Below are positions 46,481-57,615 of a stretch of DNA of 64,000 nt, piece by piece. The position numbers and the translations under genes are program-made. How positions within the stretch are numbered: position 1 is the first letter of the stretch; the number at the start of each line of letters is the position of its first letter. Origin of the DNA: Leptodontidium sp. MPI-SDFR-AT-0119 (taxonomy: Eukaryota; Ascomycota; Leotiomycetes; Helotiales; Leptodontidiaceae); contig JAHLEZ010000005.1 of NCBI GenBank assembly GCA_020726505.1, positions 1,550,001 to 1,614,000 of the forward strand, written 5' to 3'. The notes below the pieces were generated by a model that saw only the letters and a program-made list of their open reading frames with translations, made no database searches and had not been told where the DNA came from.

Positions 46481-48594
46481 TTTTCTTTCTTTGCTTTGAT
46501 CGAGTGAACGATTTGTAGCTGATGATCAAACTGCCGAAGGGAGTTGAGAGAGGTGGAGAGAGGACGGATGAAGGAGGTCAGGTGAGGTGAAGGGGAAAGA
46601 AGAAGCGCCATCGGAACAGCAGGACAGAGGAGTTTTATATCCTCTCCCACTCGCACTCCCACTGCCCCTCTCCAATCTGCACAATCGATCGATCCCAAGA
46701 GAGCATGACAAGCTTTCCAATTCCTACAGTAGCCATTCCATCTCCTCCGCAGCCCCTCACTCAAGGGCCATAGCCATGAGCCACGGCAAACAAAACAGAA
46801 CCACACCAGGACCAGGATCCCAAATAAGCAATACCTCCACTCACCTCCCCTGCCTTTCAACAGAACCACCGGAAGCCACCCCCCATTACAGACATACCAG
46901 TCCGAGGAATCATGTTAACGTGCCAATCAAGTAATATGCTCTCCCACGTTCACTAACTCGACGTTACGTATGCTTCTGCCTCTACACTTGCGCTCACACC
47001 TAACCGAACATGAAAAAGGTGCATGCATTTCTACCTCCGCTGTACCTGCATGCATGCTAGCACAATCACATAACCCCTCCTCAGTCCTCACTCCCTCACA
47101 AAGCAATCAAGAACGTGACAGCTGTCACCAAAAGTATATTAAATTGTCCCTCCCCTCCAGGAGGGATCTCAAAGGTTCAGTGCGGTCCAAGCACTCGGAA
47201 CCAACCCTAAACCAGCACCCTCGTCCGAGAAGAACAGACAGTTGCTCGTTAGGGGACTCTACCCCACCACAATTTCAGTACCTGCCGGCCTCGGCCCGCA
47301 CATCTGATCGTGAACTAATTATCGATTCTTCATGTCTTAGATCTGCTTAGAGATGAGATGAGATGAGGTGTTGAATCGTGGTGGGATCCATGAAATACCC
47401 ATTTTCGGTAATCCCGGAAGATGAGATATCGTGGCGTGGTTCATGCGAAGCTCGAACGAAGAAAGAGCTTCACGTACGTCTTCGAGGTCCAAGATGCGCT
47501 GGGTCGTTTGGCGTGGCTTGTGAAGTGCAGTATCGAATCCCTGACTGAGGATTTGAGGCTGCCGAAATTGAAATTGAAATCATGCAAGTGAATAATATCA
47601 CAAAGACATTCAAATCCCTCTTCTCTTTCCCAGTCTTCTAAAGAACAACTCAATCCATTCACACACACTGCATATGGACTGTGCTATAAGCAATACAATG
47701 CAGGCACCGTATACTTACTCCCTCAGCATGTACTAATCACTCCGCTCCGGCTTATTCGGACATCTTTCCTTTCAATCGCCGGTGAAAAAGATAAGGTAGA
47801 TAGATACAATATTGTACCACGACGCTTATCTACCTACAGCTTCCGATGATTCCTTACCCTCCCTAACCTTACTGCACCGCAATCAAGCAACGTGAGCTAC
47901 CTCACAGATAAGCTTTCTAAGAAGCTTACAGTATACAGCAATAAAAGCGAAGTACCGCCAAATTGATTTCCCAAAAGTTTAATCTACCTACCTACCTAGT
48001 GCTCTCTGATTTGCCGTAGTTTAAGAGATAAGGTTTTTTGTGGTTTTGAGTTTCGATTCAGTGATGCTCGCTCGGTCCAGACTCCGAAGGGAAGGAAGTT
48101 CGAGAATTCTGGAAGGTGGTTAGAGTTTCTATCTAAATAGATATGATCTTATATATTAAAAGAGGGACTTGCTAGGACGTGACATGAGATAACATGACAG
48201 GAAAGGGCGCGAGCTGGGATGAGGCTTTGCAAAGACCTGGTAATTGGGACCTATTCCCGATTGTCATCCATGGTTAGAAAATATTTAGATGTGTAGACGA
48301 CAGGGTAGCAGCGGGAATTCCGATTTACTCACAACTACGATAATAACTGAAGTAGGTAGGTAGGTAGTGTTTAGAATATCACAAGTGCCAAATGGAAAGT
48401 CCATACAGTATGAAGTATTTATTCAATTGATTTTTGTATTGCAATTTTGATGTGTCTATTTGCTGATCTATCTTCTAGTCTGCAAAAACCATGATGACCG
48501 CGAAAGAGCAACGCAGAAAAACTCCGGAGACAATTCCCAATGCGCAAAACCCTTATAGATAACACTTTTTTCGTCCCAGCGTCGACTTGTGCAT
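46481..48594. other. 2.1-kb gap, NLP promoter and EF-3 3' flank
   Basis: No gene recognised. Contains a CT-rich stretch in the NLP leader and an inverted pair of CTAC tetranucleotide repeats (about 47983-47998 and 48353-48367). Confidence 0.45.
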
Positions 48595-51500
48595 CTAATC
48601 GTCCTCGTCGGCTGGAGTAGAGGTTAGCGTGTGTATTCAAGAAGCAGACGAATTTAGGGCACGAACAGAAAACCTCCTCTCCACGCTTTCTCCGGGCCAT
48701 ACGGTCCTTCTTCTTCTTCCGCAGCTCAGCAGAAGTGAGCTTCTTGGCCTTCTTCGTCGACACAATCTTGTTACTAGTCCAACAGTTAGTATATGCTCCG
48801 ATGACACGAGAACAGAATCAAACATACCCCATAGCATCGAACTTCTCTTCCTCATCATCGTCATCACCCTTTAGACGAGGTCCAGCACCCTGTCCTTGAA
48901 CCCAGTTGTGTCCGGAAGGTGTCATCTTTCCGTCAACAACAGCCCAAACTTCCTCAGTCAAGTTCTCGGTGAACTCCTTGGAGTGAGTAATGATGATAAC
49001 ACCACCCTCGAAGGACTTGAGAGCCTTGGAAAGAGCACCGAGAGAGTCACGATCAAGATAATTGGTAGGCTCATCAAGAACGATCAAATGAGGACGTTGC
49101 CACGAGCAAGCAGCGAGAACGACCTTGACACGCTGTCCACCGGAAAGACCCAACATGCGGGAATGGGAGATCAACTCGGCATCGAGACCAAAATGAGCAC
49201 CGTGAGCCTCAATCTCCTTTCGGACCAGAGGTCTGAATTGACCACTGGCAAGAGCCTCCTTTTGATCAACCTCAGCAACCATCTTTTGATGGGAAGCCAA
49301 GATCTCGGTACGGGGAATCCAGGCGTTGTCGGCAGTCATCATAGGAACCCATCTCTCGTTCTTCATGCCAACGTTCTCTCCGAGAGCGAACGAACACTCG
49401 TACTCGTAGGAGTTCTTGAACTTACGACGGGAGTGGATGCCAATGACACGTCTCTGGGAACCCTCAATCTTGTAGATCTTGTCCATTGCCTTCTCATCCT
49501 CATCGGTGACAATCTTGTTAGCACGATCCATAGTCTCACGATCCTCACCAGTCTGGAAACGCCATTGGATGTACTCCGAAGGAGTCTTCTCCAAGTGGTG
49601 ATCGATGTGTGCGAAAGCGTGTTGTTTGATGTAGGCGATACGGATGTTCTCGTGGGTGTAGACATCACCGACAGTTGGGATGAGCTCACCGGTCAAAACG
49701 TTGATGAGAGTGGATTTACCAGCACCGTTGGGACCAATGACGGCAATACGGGAACCGAGCGAACATTGGAAGGAGATATCGGAAATCTGGGGCTTTGGTG
49801 TACCGGGGTATTGGAAGCTCATCTTGGAGACACGAACAATGGCCTTGGCCTTGGTCTTGACACCCTCGAGGAAACCTGGCTCGGGGAACTTGAATTCCAT
49901 CTCGGAAGCACCAAGCTCGAAGTATGACTTGGCAGATGGGCACTTCTTGACGAACTCACGGACGTTACCACGGTAACGCTTGAGCTTGAATCTCTCGTAG
50001 TTGATAATGTGTTGGCAAACGTTGTTGAGGAAGCCAGTGTCGTGGGAAACGATGATGGATGTGCAGGGGGATGCCATCAAGTAGTCCTCGAGCCACTTGA
50101 CGTTCTTGACGTCCAAGTGGTTAGTGGGCTCATCGAGCAGGAGAATATCTGGGGACTCGAAAACGGCACGGGCAAGAGCCAATTTCATCTTCCATCCACC
50201 GGAAAGAGCAGTGATCAAGTTGTTAACCATGGCATCGGTGAAACCGAACTCGGTCAATTGCTTGATAACCTCCTCGCGGGAAGTCTCGACACCAACCTCC
50301 TTCAACTTCTTCATGGTCCAGTCAATGGTGGTTTGCTCGGTATCAGCTGCATCAAGATCGTGCTCAACGAAAACGGTCTTGACCTCGCTCTTCTTGGGGA
50401 AACCCTCGACTTGCTCGTTGTTGATGGCGCGCATGAGAGTAGACTTTCCGGAACCGTTAGGACCGCAAAGACCATATCGCTGACCACGCTTCAGGCGGAG
50501 ATGGGTCTGGTTAAGGAGAATCTTAGCACCATAGGCCAAGTTGAATGTGCAGTTGCAGAGATCCTCTCCCTCCTCGTCATCAGCCTCCTCGGCATCCTCA
50601 GCCTCAGCGAGTGGGGAAGCCTTCTTTCGGAGAGAATCCACAACGGTCTGAGCATCAGCCTCGGGAATGATTGAGGCGATGTATGGCTTGATGTTTGAGG
50701 TCCAGCTTTGGGTATCGGCATCCTTCTCGTCGATAAGTTGACCAGCGAGGGCAGAGGCGAAATCGAGGATTGGTGCAAACTTGGCAATAACAGCCTTGTG
50801 CTTGGTGGACTCGAGAATCTCCTTCAAGATGGCGGAGACGGTGGAGACATCACCAGCGTGGGAAACTTCTGGGATCTTTCCGTCGACAACGGCACCGACA
50901 CGGATGAGGGTATCGAGACCTTGCTTGGTCTTCTCACGGGCCTCGGGATCAGCCAAGTTCTCGTAGTTCTTGGTGAGTTGAGGCATGAGCTTTGGCAAGA
51001 AAGCCGCAACAATGTTGGGGTCCTCGACCAGCTTGCACATGTTGTCGACAATAACGGCAGACTTTCGCTTGATGGCGGTCTCACGCTCAGCAAGACCACG
51101 ATCCAAGAGAGGAACCATAATGGCCAAAGTTGGCTCGTGAACGTCAGTGACGAAAGTGGTGGCACCGAGCAAATGAATGGTCTCGGGGACGTTCTCTGGC
51201 TTGGCGATACACTTGATCAACTCGGGAATGAAACGATCAATATCCTTGTTGACGATAAGACCGCAGATCTTCTCCATTGTACCGTATGCCATCTTCTTGA
51301 CCTCAGGCTTTGTGTCCCACATGGATTCGGAGACGACTGGGATGAGATCTGGGACACGGAGGGCGAGTTGTGATGGGGCAGAAACGACGAGAGCCTCGAT
51401 ACAGGTGAGACCGGTGATCTTCTCTTGCCATTTTTGGGCGGTCAAGATGGAGTTGATGATGGGTGGGAGAACAGCCTTAACAGCGTTGGCACTGACAGCC

Positions 51501-52102
51501 TTGATGATGGCAAGGGCGGCAGATTGAGCGGCGTTCTTGACTGGGACCATCTTGTCACCGACGGCTGAGAGGACCGATGGGAGGAGGACGACCAGGTATG
51601 GCTCGACGGAGGGGGAAGTGTCGGCATGCTCAGCAATAGCCTGGATGGCGTTGAGAGAGCGCTCCCGGACGTTGGCATCCTTCTTGTTGGAGAGTTGCTT
51701 CTTGAGGGATTCGACGGTCCTGTAGAGAAAGGTGGTCAGCAATTGTTTCGGATCCCTATTTTTGAAAATCCCAAAGTGCGACCGTGAAGTGGCCACACCC
51801 CTCCAAACCAGCGCAAAACCACAGCAGAGCAGAGCCCTGTGCTGGAGCGAGTAGATGTCGAAAGAAATATATATCTGCTGGGTGAAAGAATGCAAGGCTG
51901 TATGTACTCACTTGGTTGGGGCGTCGTTCTCCTCGATGGGCGAATTGATGAAGATGGCCAGGTTGTGGGTGGCGGCGTTAATGTCCTCCTGAGCCTTGGA
52001 GATCCAGAGCTTTGCCATCAGTTCATCAAGAACCTTGACGGAGTTTTTGTTCTCTTTGGAGGCCATGCTTGCGGTTGCTGATGTATCGGACACAGCGGGC
52101 AT
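48595..52102 (-). CDS. Translation elongation factor 3
   Basis: Exons 52102-51912, 51719-48828, 48773-48667 and 48611-48595 give 1068 residues; the last exon is only 17 bases. The N-terminal third is HEAT repeats. Two ABC ATPase domains follow: Walker A motifs GPNGSGKST and GPNGAGKST, signatures LSGGW and LSGGQR, and Walker [12 protein letters not shown] and [12 protein letters not shown]. The chromodomain-like insertion ([14 protein letters not shown]) lies within the second. The C-terminus is the usual Lys-rich ribosome-binding tail ([23 protein letters not shown]) ending acidic. EF-3 is the fungus-specific ATPase that drives release of deacylated tRNA from the ribosomal E site. The first intron is 192 bases, longer than others here. 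Confidence 0.97.
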
Positions 52103-54286
52103 GTTGGAGAGGAGAAAAGAAGAGAGGAAGAGGGCGGAGGAGGGGAGCGAGAGAGGGATCGAGTGTGGGAGAATTTTTGACCACTAGCGCGATCGTTGTT
52201 ATCGGTGGTGGGCCCGCAAAAAGGTTGGAGGGGCAATCGATAGATACAGTACTCTGCGTAGTGGTGGCGGGGGGTTCTTCGTCCGCAACTCTTCTTCCTG
52301 GGCAGAAGAAGTCTATGTGAAGAAGAAGTAGGAAAAGAGTGAGGGGAGATTTTGTGTGTGTCGAGGTGAAGGGAGGAAGAAATAAGAAAAACGAGAGATT
52401 TGCAGAGGGCGAAAGTATTTAAAAGTTCTGGTCTCTCGCTCTCTGGCATCTAAAAAATTATGACAGGGGTCGGCGAGCTAGCGCCTCCTAGCCAGACTGA
52501 AGCGAGCCAGCCCAGCCCAACATGGCCCGGCGAGAGTGCGACCAGACTGAAATTGTACAAGACTTTGTTTGCCACCGCCTTCAAAATTTTGCAGTGAAAT
52601 GACGGCGTTGGAGGAGTTACTTCCGAAAAATATATGAATATAATTGGGGAATGAGGTATTGAATACTGTCTCTTTAACATAGAATTGGCAGGAACTTTCC
52701 AGATCAAATTCACTAAAGCGCATCCTAAACCTATCCTGCTGTGTAGGTAGATGGCAGACGGACAGGACAGGCATATTTTATGTCGTACAGGAACCTCCCT
52801 CTCACTCAGCCCCAGATGTAAAACAATCAATCAGCATGCATATTGGAGTGGAGTGCAGTGTCTTTTCAGCTTCGCCACATTAATAGCCTCGGAACCAATC
52901 AATCTTTCCAGGCAAGCAAGTCAAGTCAAGCCAGAAAAGTCATGTTCAAGTTCAAGTTCGAAATTGAGGGAACACAGCTATCATCCAGGATAGAAGGCTA
53001 CCTACTTACTTAAGTAGGTATCTAGATACCTCTAGGTATGGCCGTGGTCAGTTACTACTTGCGAATTATCCCCGGAATCCCCCCAAGTACCCCAACACTT
53101 TCCACAAGCGCAGTCGGTACATCCATGGATCCAAGCATAATGACAACCTTGAAGAAGGTTACGGCGTCGGGCATGCCGTCCTTCTGTTTGAGCCTAGATG
53201 TTTGAGCCCCTTGGACTGGCATTTGCAAGAGGCAGAGACCGGTATTTGCAGGTAACGGAGCTCTCCTCCATGACTCGGAAGAAGAAGAGAAAAGGCCAGT
53301 TCTCTTCACTGCCTATGACTTCAAGCCCCCAAAGAACTTCTAAAAGCTCTACCTCCTTCGTAAATAAACTTCTTCTCGAGCGCAAGTAAGTCTCCATCTG
53401 TAAAGAAATATGTCCACCTTCCAATCCAGACCAATCACAACCCCTCCTCCAACCACGATTCTATTTCCGTTCCGTTTACCGCCAAAACTCGATGCATCCT
53501 ATGCGCGGTGTAGTCAGCCTTCACCGCTCCTACAGGTACGTGTTGATAGGTAGCAAACACCTATGTAATAAAACAATAAAAAAGATATTCCGGAATCATT
53601 TACCCCGCCAACCCCCCTCTTCGACGGATTACAATTTGTGAGACATGATAAGCTATCGCGATGCGCGCTTGTCTTCTTGAAGCTCGGATTTGTGGGTCGT
53701 GATTTTGAATCTTGGCGGCATGCTTGCTGGACCTGACTTCTCGCCTCGCTTGCCTTCCTTCTATTCTATTTTCGTTTTGTTCTTACGGGGTAAGGAGTAA
53801 ACACCGCCTGAATTGTCTAGATGTATTTCAATTTTGTCGCTTCTTCTATTCTTCTCTTTCTTTACTGGCTTCAAGATCTTTTCTAGCTGGTTTCTAAATA
53901 TTTGCGTCCTCCGATTGATTACAGCTTCAATGCATAGAACAGGCACAACCGTAGTTTTGAATTCGATCGGGATGGATGGTTACCTCAAGTCGACTGGCGT
54001 ACAGCACATTCAGAAGGTCCGAGAGGGAAATTGACCGTCGTCTGAATAGCACTGTAATTTATGGTGACGATAGCGATAAGGATACACTAGAACGAACCAC
54101 TACGAATCAATTTTCTTTGATCTTAATTCGGTGGAACAGCCTTGTATCGCATATTTTTCATCTCTGTCACTGTGCTAAATTCTAAATAGTCTCGCCATTC
54201 AGAGTTGCCTGTCATCAATCCCATTCGGCCTTGCATCATCCCACCCTTTCTATATATTCCTTCCGCTCCCACCGCAACGACTTTGA
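52103..54286. other. 2.2-kb gap without a recognisable gene
   Basis: Starts with the EF-3 promoter. A stretch at 52998-53037 is rich in TACCTA/TAGGTA elements forming an imperfect palindrome. No supported coding segment. Confidence 0.45.
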
Positions 54287-55129
54287 TTATCCTTTTTTAA
54301 ATTTAAAATTCTTGATACTACTGTCGCTTAGCCACTCCCGAATGTCCCACAGAGCATCCAAATCGTTGCTAGGCAAGGCAGTTTCCGTACCATCATCAGC
54401 CCATGGCCACGTGCCGCCCATTCCTTCCAAGTCCTGTCCATCTGGGCAGCAGTTGTCGAAATCGATAATAACCGGGTTGTCGTCGTCATCCAACATGATG
54501 TTAGCAGGTTTAATGTCATTATGGACCAGACCAAGTGAATGCAAATGTCGAATACCACTTTCGACTCCAGACAGGAACCCATCACGATCGTCAAGTAGAT
54601 GTTCCGAATCCGCGTACCTGAAGGCGGCCTTCCCATGACTCCTGGGATTCACTCTTTCTTCTAAGGTGTTGCGGTATTTGACAAAGCAAATTCCAACGAT
54701 CCGGCCGTCATAGACTTGGCAACCGATGTATTCTGCGATGTTTGGATGCGGATAAGCTCTAAGGGTCTCCAGAACTGCAACTTCTCTGAGAACTCTGTCA
54801 CCTATTTCCGTCGGCTTAGATGGCGTGTACGCACTGAGCCGCGGCGTCTTGATATAGCAGCTTTCAGGCAAGTCTTCAGGAGCTTTCGTGAATTTTGGAG
54901 GGACCAGTGGACAGTAGGCTTCAGTCGGTATCAAGACAACGTCTGAGATATCCTCGAGTTTGGGGTTGAAGTCCCCAAGAATACGAGCTTGACAGATCCC
55001 ACGATAGAATTTGTCCTCAAACTTGTAAACGACTATTGTGTACTGGTACTCGTAAACCCCGTCCCGGTTAATGTCATCATATAGCTCCCCCCGATGAACT
55101 ATTTTCATATCGACGGATGCTGATTCCAT
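54287..55129 (-). CDS. Divergent protein kinase-like protein, single exon
   Basis: 280 residues without introns. The catalytic core is compact: a helix-C-like Glu in LREVAVLETLRAYPHPNIAEYIG, the loop HNDIKPANIML (HxD, Lys, Asn) and DFD in IIDFDNC in place of DFG. There is no recognisable glycine loop and no APE block, and the chain stops soon after the activation region (LDALWDIREWL), so the C-lobe is short. This fits the expanded fungal family of small, fast-changing kinase-like genes. Phosphotransfer is possible because the HxD Asp and metal-binding Asp remain. Substrate unknown. Confidence 0.72.
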   Translation of the reverse strand: MESASVDMKIVHRGELYDDINRDGVYEYQYTIVVYKFEDKFYRGICQARILGDFNPKLEDISDVVLIPTEAYCPLVPPKFTKAPEDLPESCYIKTPRLSAYTPSKPTEIGDRVLREVAVLETLRAYPHPNIAEYIGCQVYDGRIVGICFVKYRNTLEERVNPRSHGKAAFRYADSEHLLDDRDGFLSGVESGIRHLHSLGLVHNDIKPANIMLDDDDNPVIIDFDNCCPDGQDLEGMGGTWPWADDGTETALPSNDLDALWDIREWLSDSSIKNFKFKKG

Positions 55130-56589
55130 AACTGGACGTGGGCGCGCAGGAGTTATAGCCCACTAGTTAAAGGGTGGGTTCGAATTCGAATACTCGAAAT
55201 AAAGAGTTGCTTGATGAAATAGAAGCAGAGAAATTACGGGGCTGCGTTGCCTTCCCCACTCTGTCACTCTGTGTTCGGCTCACGGTGACTTGGGCTATTA
55301 GGCTCCCACAACTAAACGCTGGGACGTTCGCCCACATCTGTCACATAGTGAATCACTGCCAGGGGCCACAACCTGTGTTCCTCCCTCAATAGGGGCAACT
55401 TGTGATCCCTCTAATACAGTGGCACACAACTTGTGATCATCCATCAACAAGGACTACACCTGTGGCTGCAGATCCCGGAGAATCACAGAAACCGCATTTA
55501 TCAATTGGCCCAATGCACCAGTCCGTCTCTGTAGCTCAGCGTAACTTTATATCAACATACTAAACTAAGAAAAACAATTCATAGAGCGAAGGGATGCTAT
55601 AGGGCCTCTCCGTTCGAAGCGTTACTTCACGCTTCGTATGAATGATGAACATACCAAAGCACTTTGCCATGTTTCAATTGCTTCACGAGCGAGAGGTACT
55701 GCAAAGGGACGTTCTGTGTTGGTTAGCTAGACAAACCAATGATACTGTGAACTCTTTCTCTAGTTATATCCACGGCTCGCATGCACGGGCTGCCTCTCCC
55801 ACATTGCTACATGGTGAGCATTTTCTTAATCGTCCTATAGGTGCTTTACTCTGCGTTGTCCGCATAAGGGTACCATACGGAGAGAGGCCAATTAAAGAAC
55901 CAGGGTCCTGCTTACAAAGACATCAATAGCACTTCATCAATACTCCCAATTTATTGTTTCTCCCCGCGTTATCGGTGTGATGAACCGATGAAGCCAGCGC
56001 CTCGAGGATGAAGATCCTGCATACGAGCATCGATGCTCTACAGTATTGCCTTAACTAGCGTGATCACAAAATATTCAAACTACGCATAATATGCAATAAT
56101 ACTCTTTTATTTTAAGTTTTAGTAGCTCTTTTTATATATTAGCTTTCGTAGCTCTTTTTCTTTCTTATATTTAAACGTTACTCGCAATTGGGGGGTATCT
56201 TTCGCTTAATTCGTGGCGTGATCGTCTTGGAGCCTTGGAGGATGGATGGAACACGATTTTAGAAACAGATTAGGATTTCCATGGCTGGAAGTACAGTCTT
56301 TTTCTACTTGGATCAGGAGATAGAATAGAGATCCGATGTCAGAAGAAGTACGTAAAGTGAAGTTGGGATGATGCAGGGCATGTTCAGGGGCAAGCTCGGC
56401 TAGCGGCGCTAGCAAGGCTCTTGACATCGAACCATATCGAGATTTCTCTCCAAAGGGCATTTTTGCATAAAAAATCTCCATCTCGATGGACAGGTCCCGA
56501 CGTGGTGATAGAACAAATAACAAATGAGACAAAGGCGCTAACAAGATGACATAGCGCCAAGCCATGACGAGATGGCAGAACCTCTATCA
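55130..56589. other. 1.5-kb gap without a recognisable gene
   Basis: Only chance frames. The segment 56090-56180 has repeated TAGCTCTTTTT elements (AT-rich direct repeats). Confidence 0.45.
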
Positions 56590-57615
56590 TTACACGTTCC
56601 CATCCAAAGGATACTGTACCACAAACCAATGATGGCTCTTACCACCAATCGTCCCCTTCGAATGAAACATTCCCTCTCCATCGAGCCATTGCTCCTTCCC
56701 TTCAAGCTCAAAGCAATAAGCCAACTGGTCTCGATATTTCTTACATGCTGCCCATGCCGGTTCTTTTTCGGCAAAAACACCAATAACAAACAACCCACCA
56801 CTCCTATCAACTGCCAAATACGTTTCCCTATCCCCTCCCGAGGCAATGAATTCCTTGGGCAAAACTTTGACCCACGCCCCGCCAACTCTAATCTCACTCA
56901 TCCCACCCTGCCAGCTCCTCCTCCTCGCTCTGGCTGTACACCCAATACTGCTCTGGATATCTACAATCTCGCTCTTCCCAACTCCCCACCTCCCTACATA
57001 TCCTTTTGCACATTCATTCGCTCCCTCAAGCTTGCTGTACACTCCGACGATAGCCTCTGAACTTTCCGAGCCCCCTGAAGCTTGAACAACGTATCTGAAG
57101 GTCTGTTGAGGGACTTTCTCAATAAATTCCTGGAGCGACGGTTTTGCTTCGCGTTTGGGCAGTACTGAACTCGATAGCGGCTTGCTCGACAAGGGAGCTT
57201 GAGTTGCAATGAGAGCTGAGTTCGATCTCGTGGTACGGTTTCGCGGACTTCTCCTATTCTTCTTGGGCGACGCAGGAACAGCACCAGGCTCAGCCCTCGC
57301 CTGAAACTGATACATCTTTCCCCCATCTGCTCTATCGATGCTTGTGGGGGGAGGTTGTAGAGGAGTATATCTCGGATAGACTGTTGGACGCTCCGGTTGA
57401 AGTTTCGGCGGCTGGGGCTTTGACGATTGAGATCCTGACGGCCCTTTCGGGACATTGATCGGATTTGCTTTGACAGGCTGCGATTTGGGTTTGGGTTGAG
57501 ATTTGGTAGTCTTGGTCTTTGCCTTGGTCGACCCAGTCTTCCGGTTGGAAGGATCTGGAGAGGGGCCAAGATCCAGACTCCCCATCAAGGGAATAATATC
57601 TGCTGAGGATGCCAT
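56590..57615 (-). CDS. Unrecognised basic protein, 341 residues
   Basis: No family recognised. I start at the ATG opening MASSADIIPLMGSLDLG; the frame stays open for another 62 codons upstream (to 57801) but those look like leader. The first half is Lys/Pro/Ser/Gln-rich and probably disordered (KTTKSQPKPKSQP, KKNRRSPRNRTTRSNS). The second half is folded-looking: FIEKVPQQTFRYVV, SEAIVGVYSKLEGANECAKGY, TYLAVDRSGGLFVIGVFAEKEPAW and HHWFVVQYPLDG. The two VGVYSKLEGAN/IGVFAEKEPAW stretches resemble each other and may be an internal repeat of one small domain. No signal peptide or helix for the membrane in this model. Confidence 0.65.
   Translation of the reverse strand: MASSADIIPLMGSLDLGPSPDPSNRKTGSTKAKTKTTKSQPKPKSQPVKANPINVPKGPSGSQSSKPQPPKLQPERPTVYPRYTPLQPPPTSIDRADGGKMYQFQARAEPGAVPASPKKNRRSPRNRTTRSNSALIATQAPLSSKPLSSSVLPKREAKPSLQEFIEKVPQQTFRYVVQASGGSESSEAIVGVYSKLEGANECAKGYVGRWGVGKSEIVDIQSSIGCTARARRRSWQGGMSEIRVGGAWVKVLPKEFIASGGDRETYLAVDRSGGLFVIGVFAEKEPAWAACKKYRDQLAYCFELEGKEQWLDGEGMFHSKGTIGGKSHHWFVVQYPLDGNV

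Noticed and set aside
48896..49927. 343-codon plus-strand frame and similar ones at 50009-51373
   Set aside because: Antisense shadows of EF-3, caused by its biased codon use.
55150..55200. GGGTTCGAATTC box resembling a tRNA T-loop
   Set aside because: No A-box or cloverleaf in the flanking bases.
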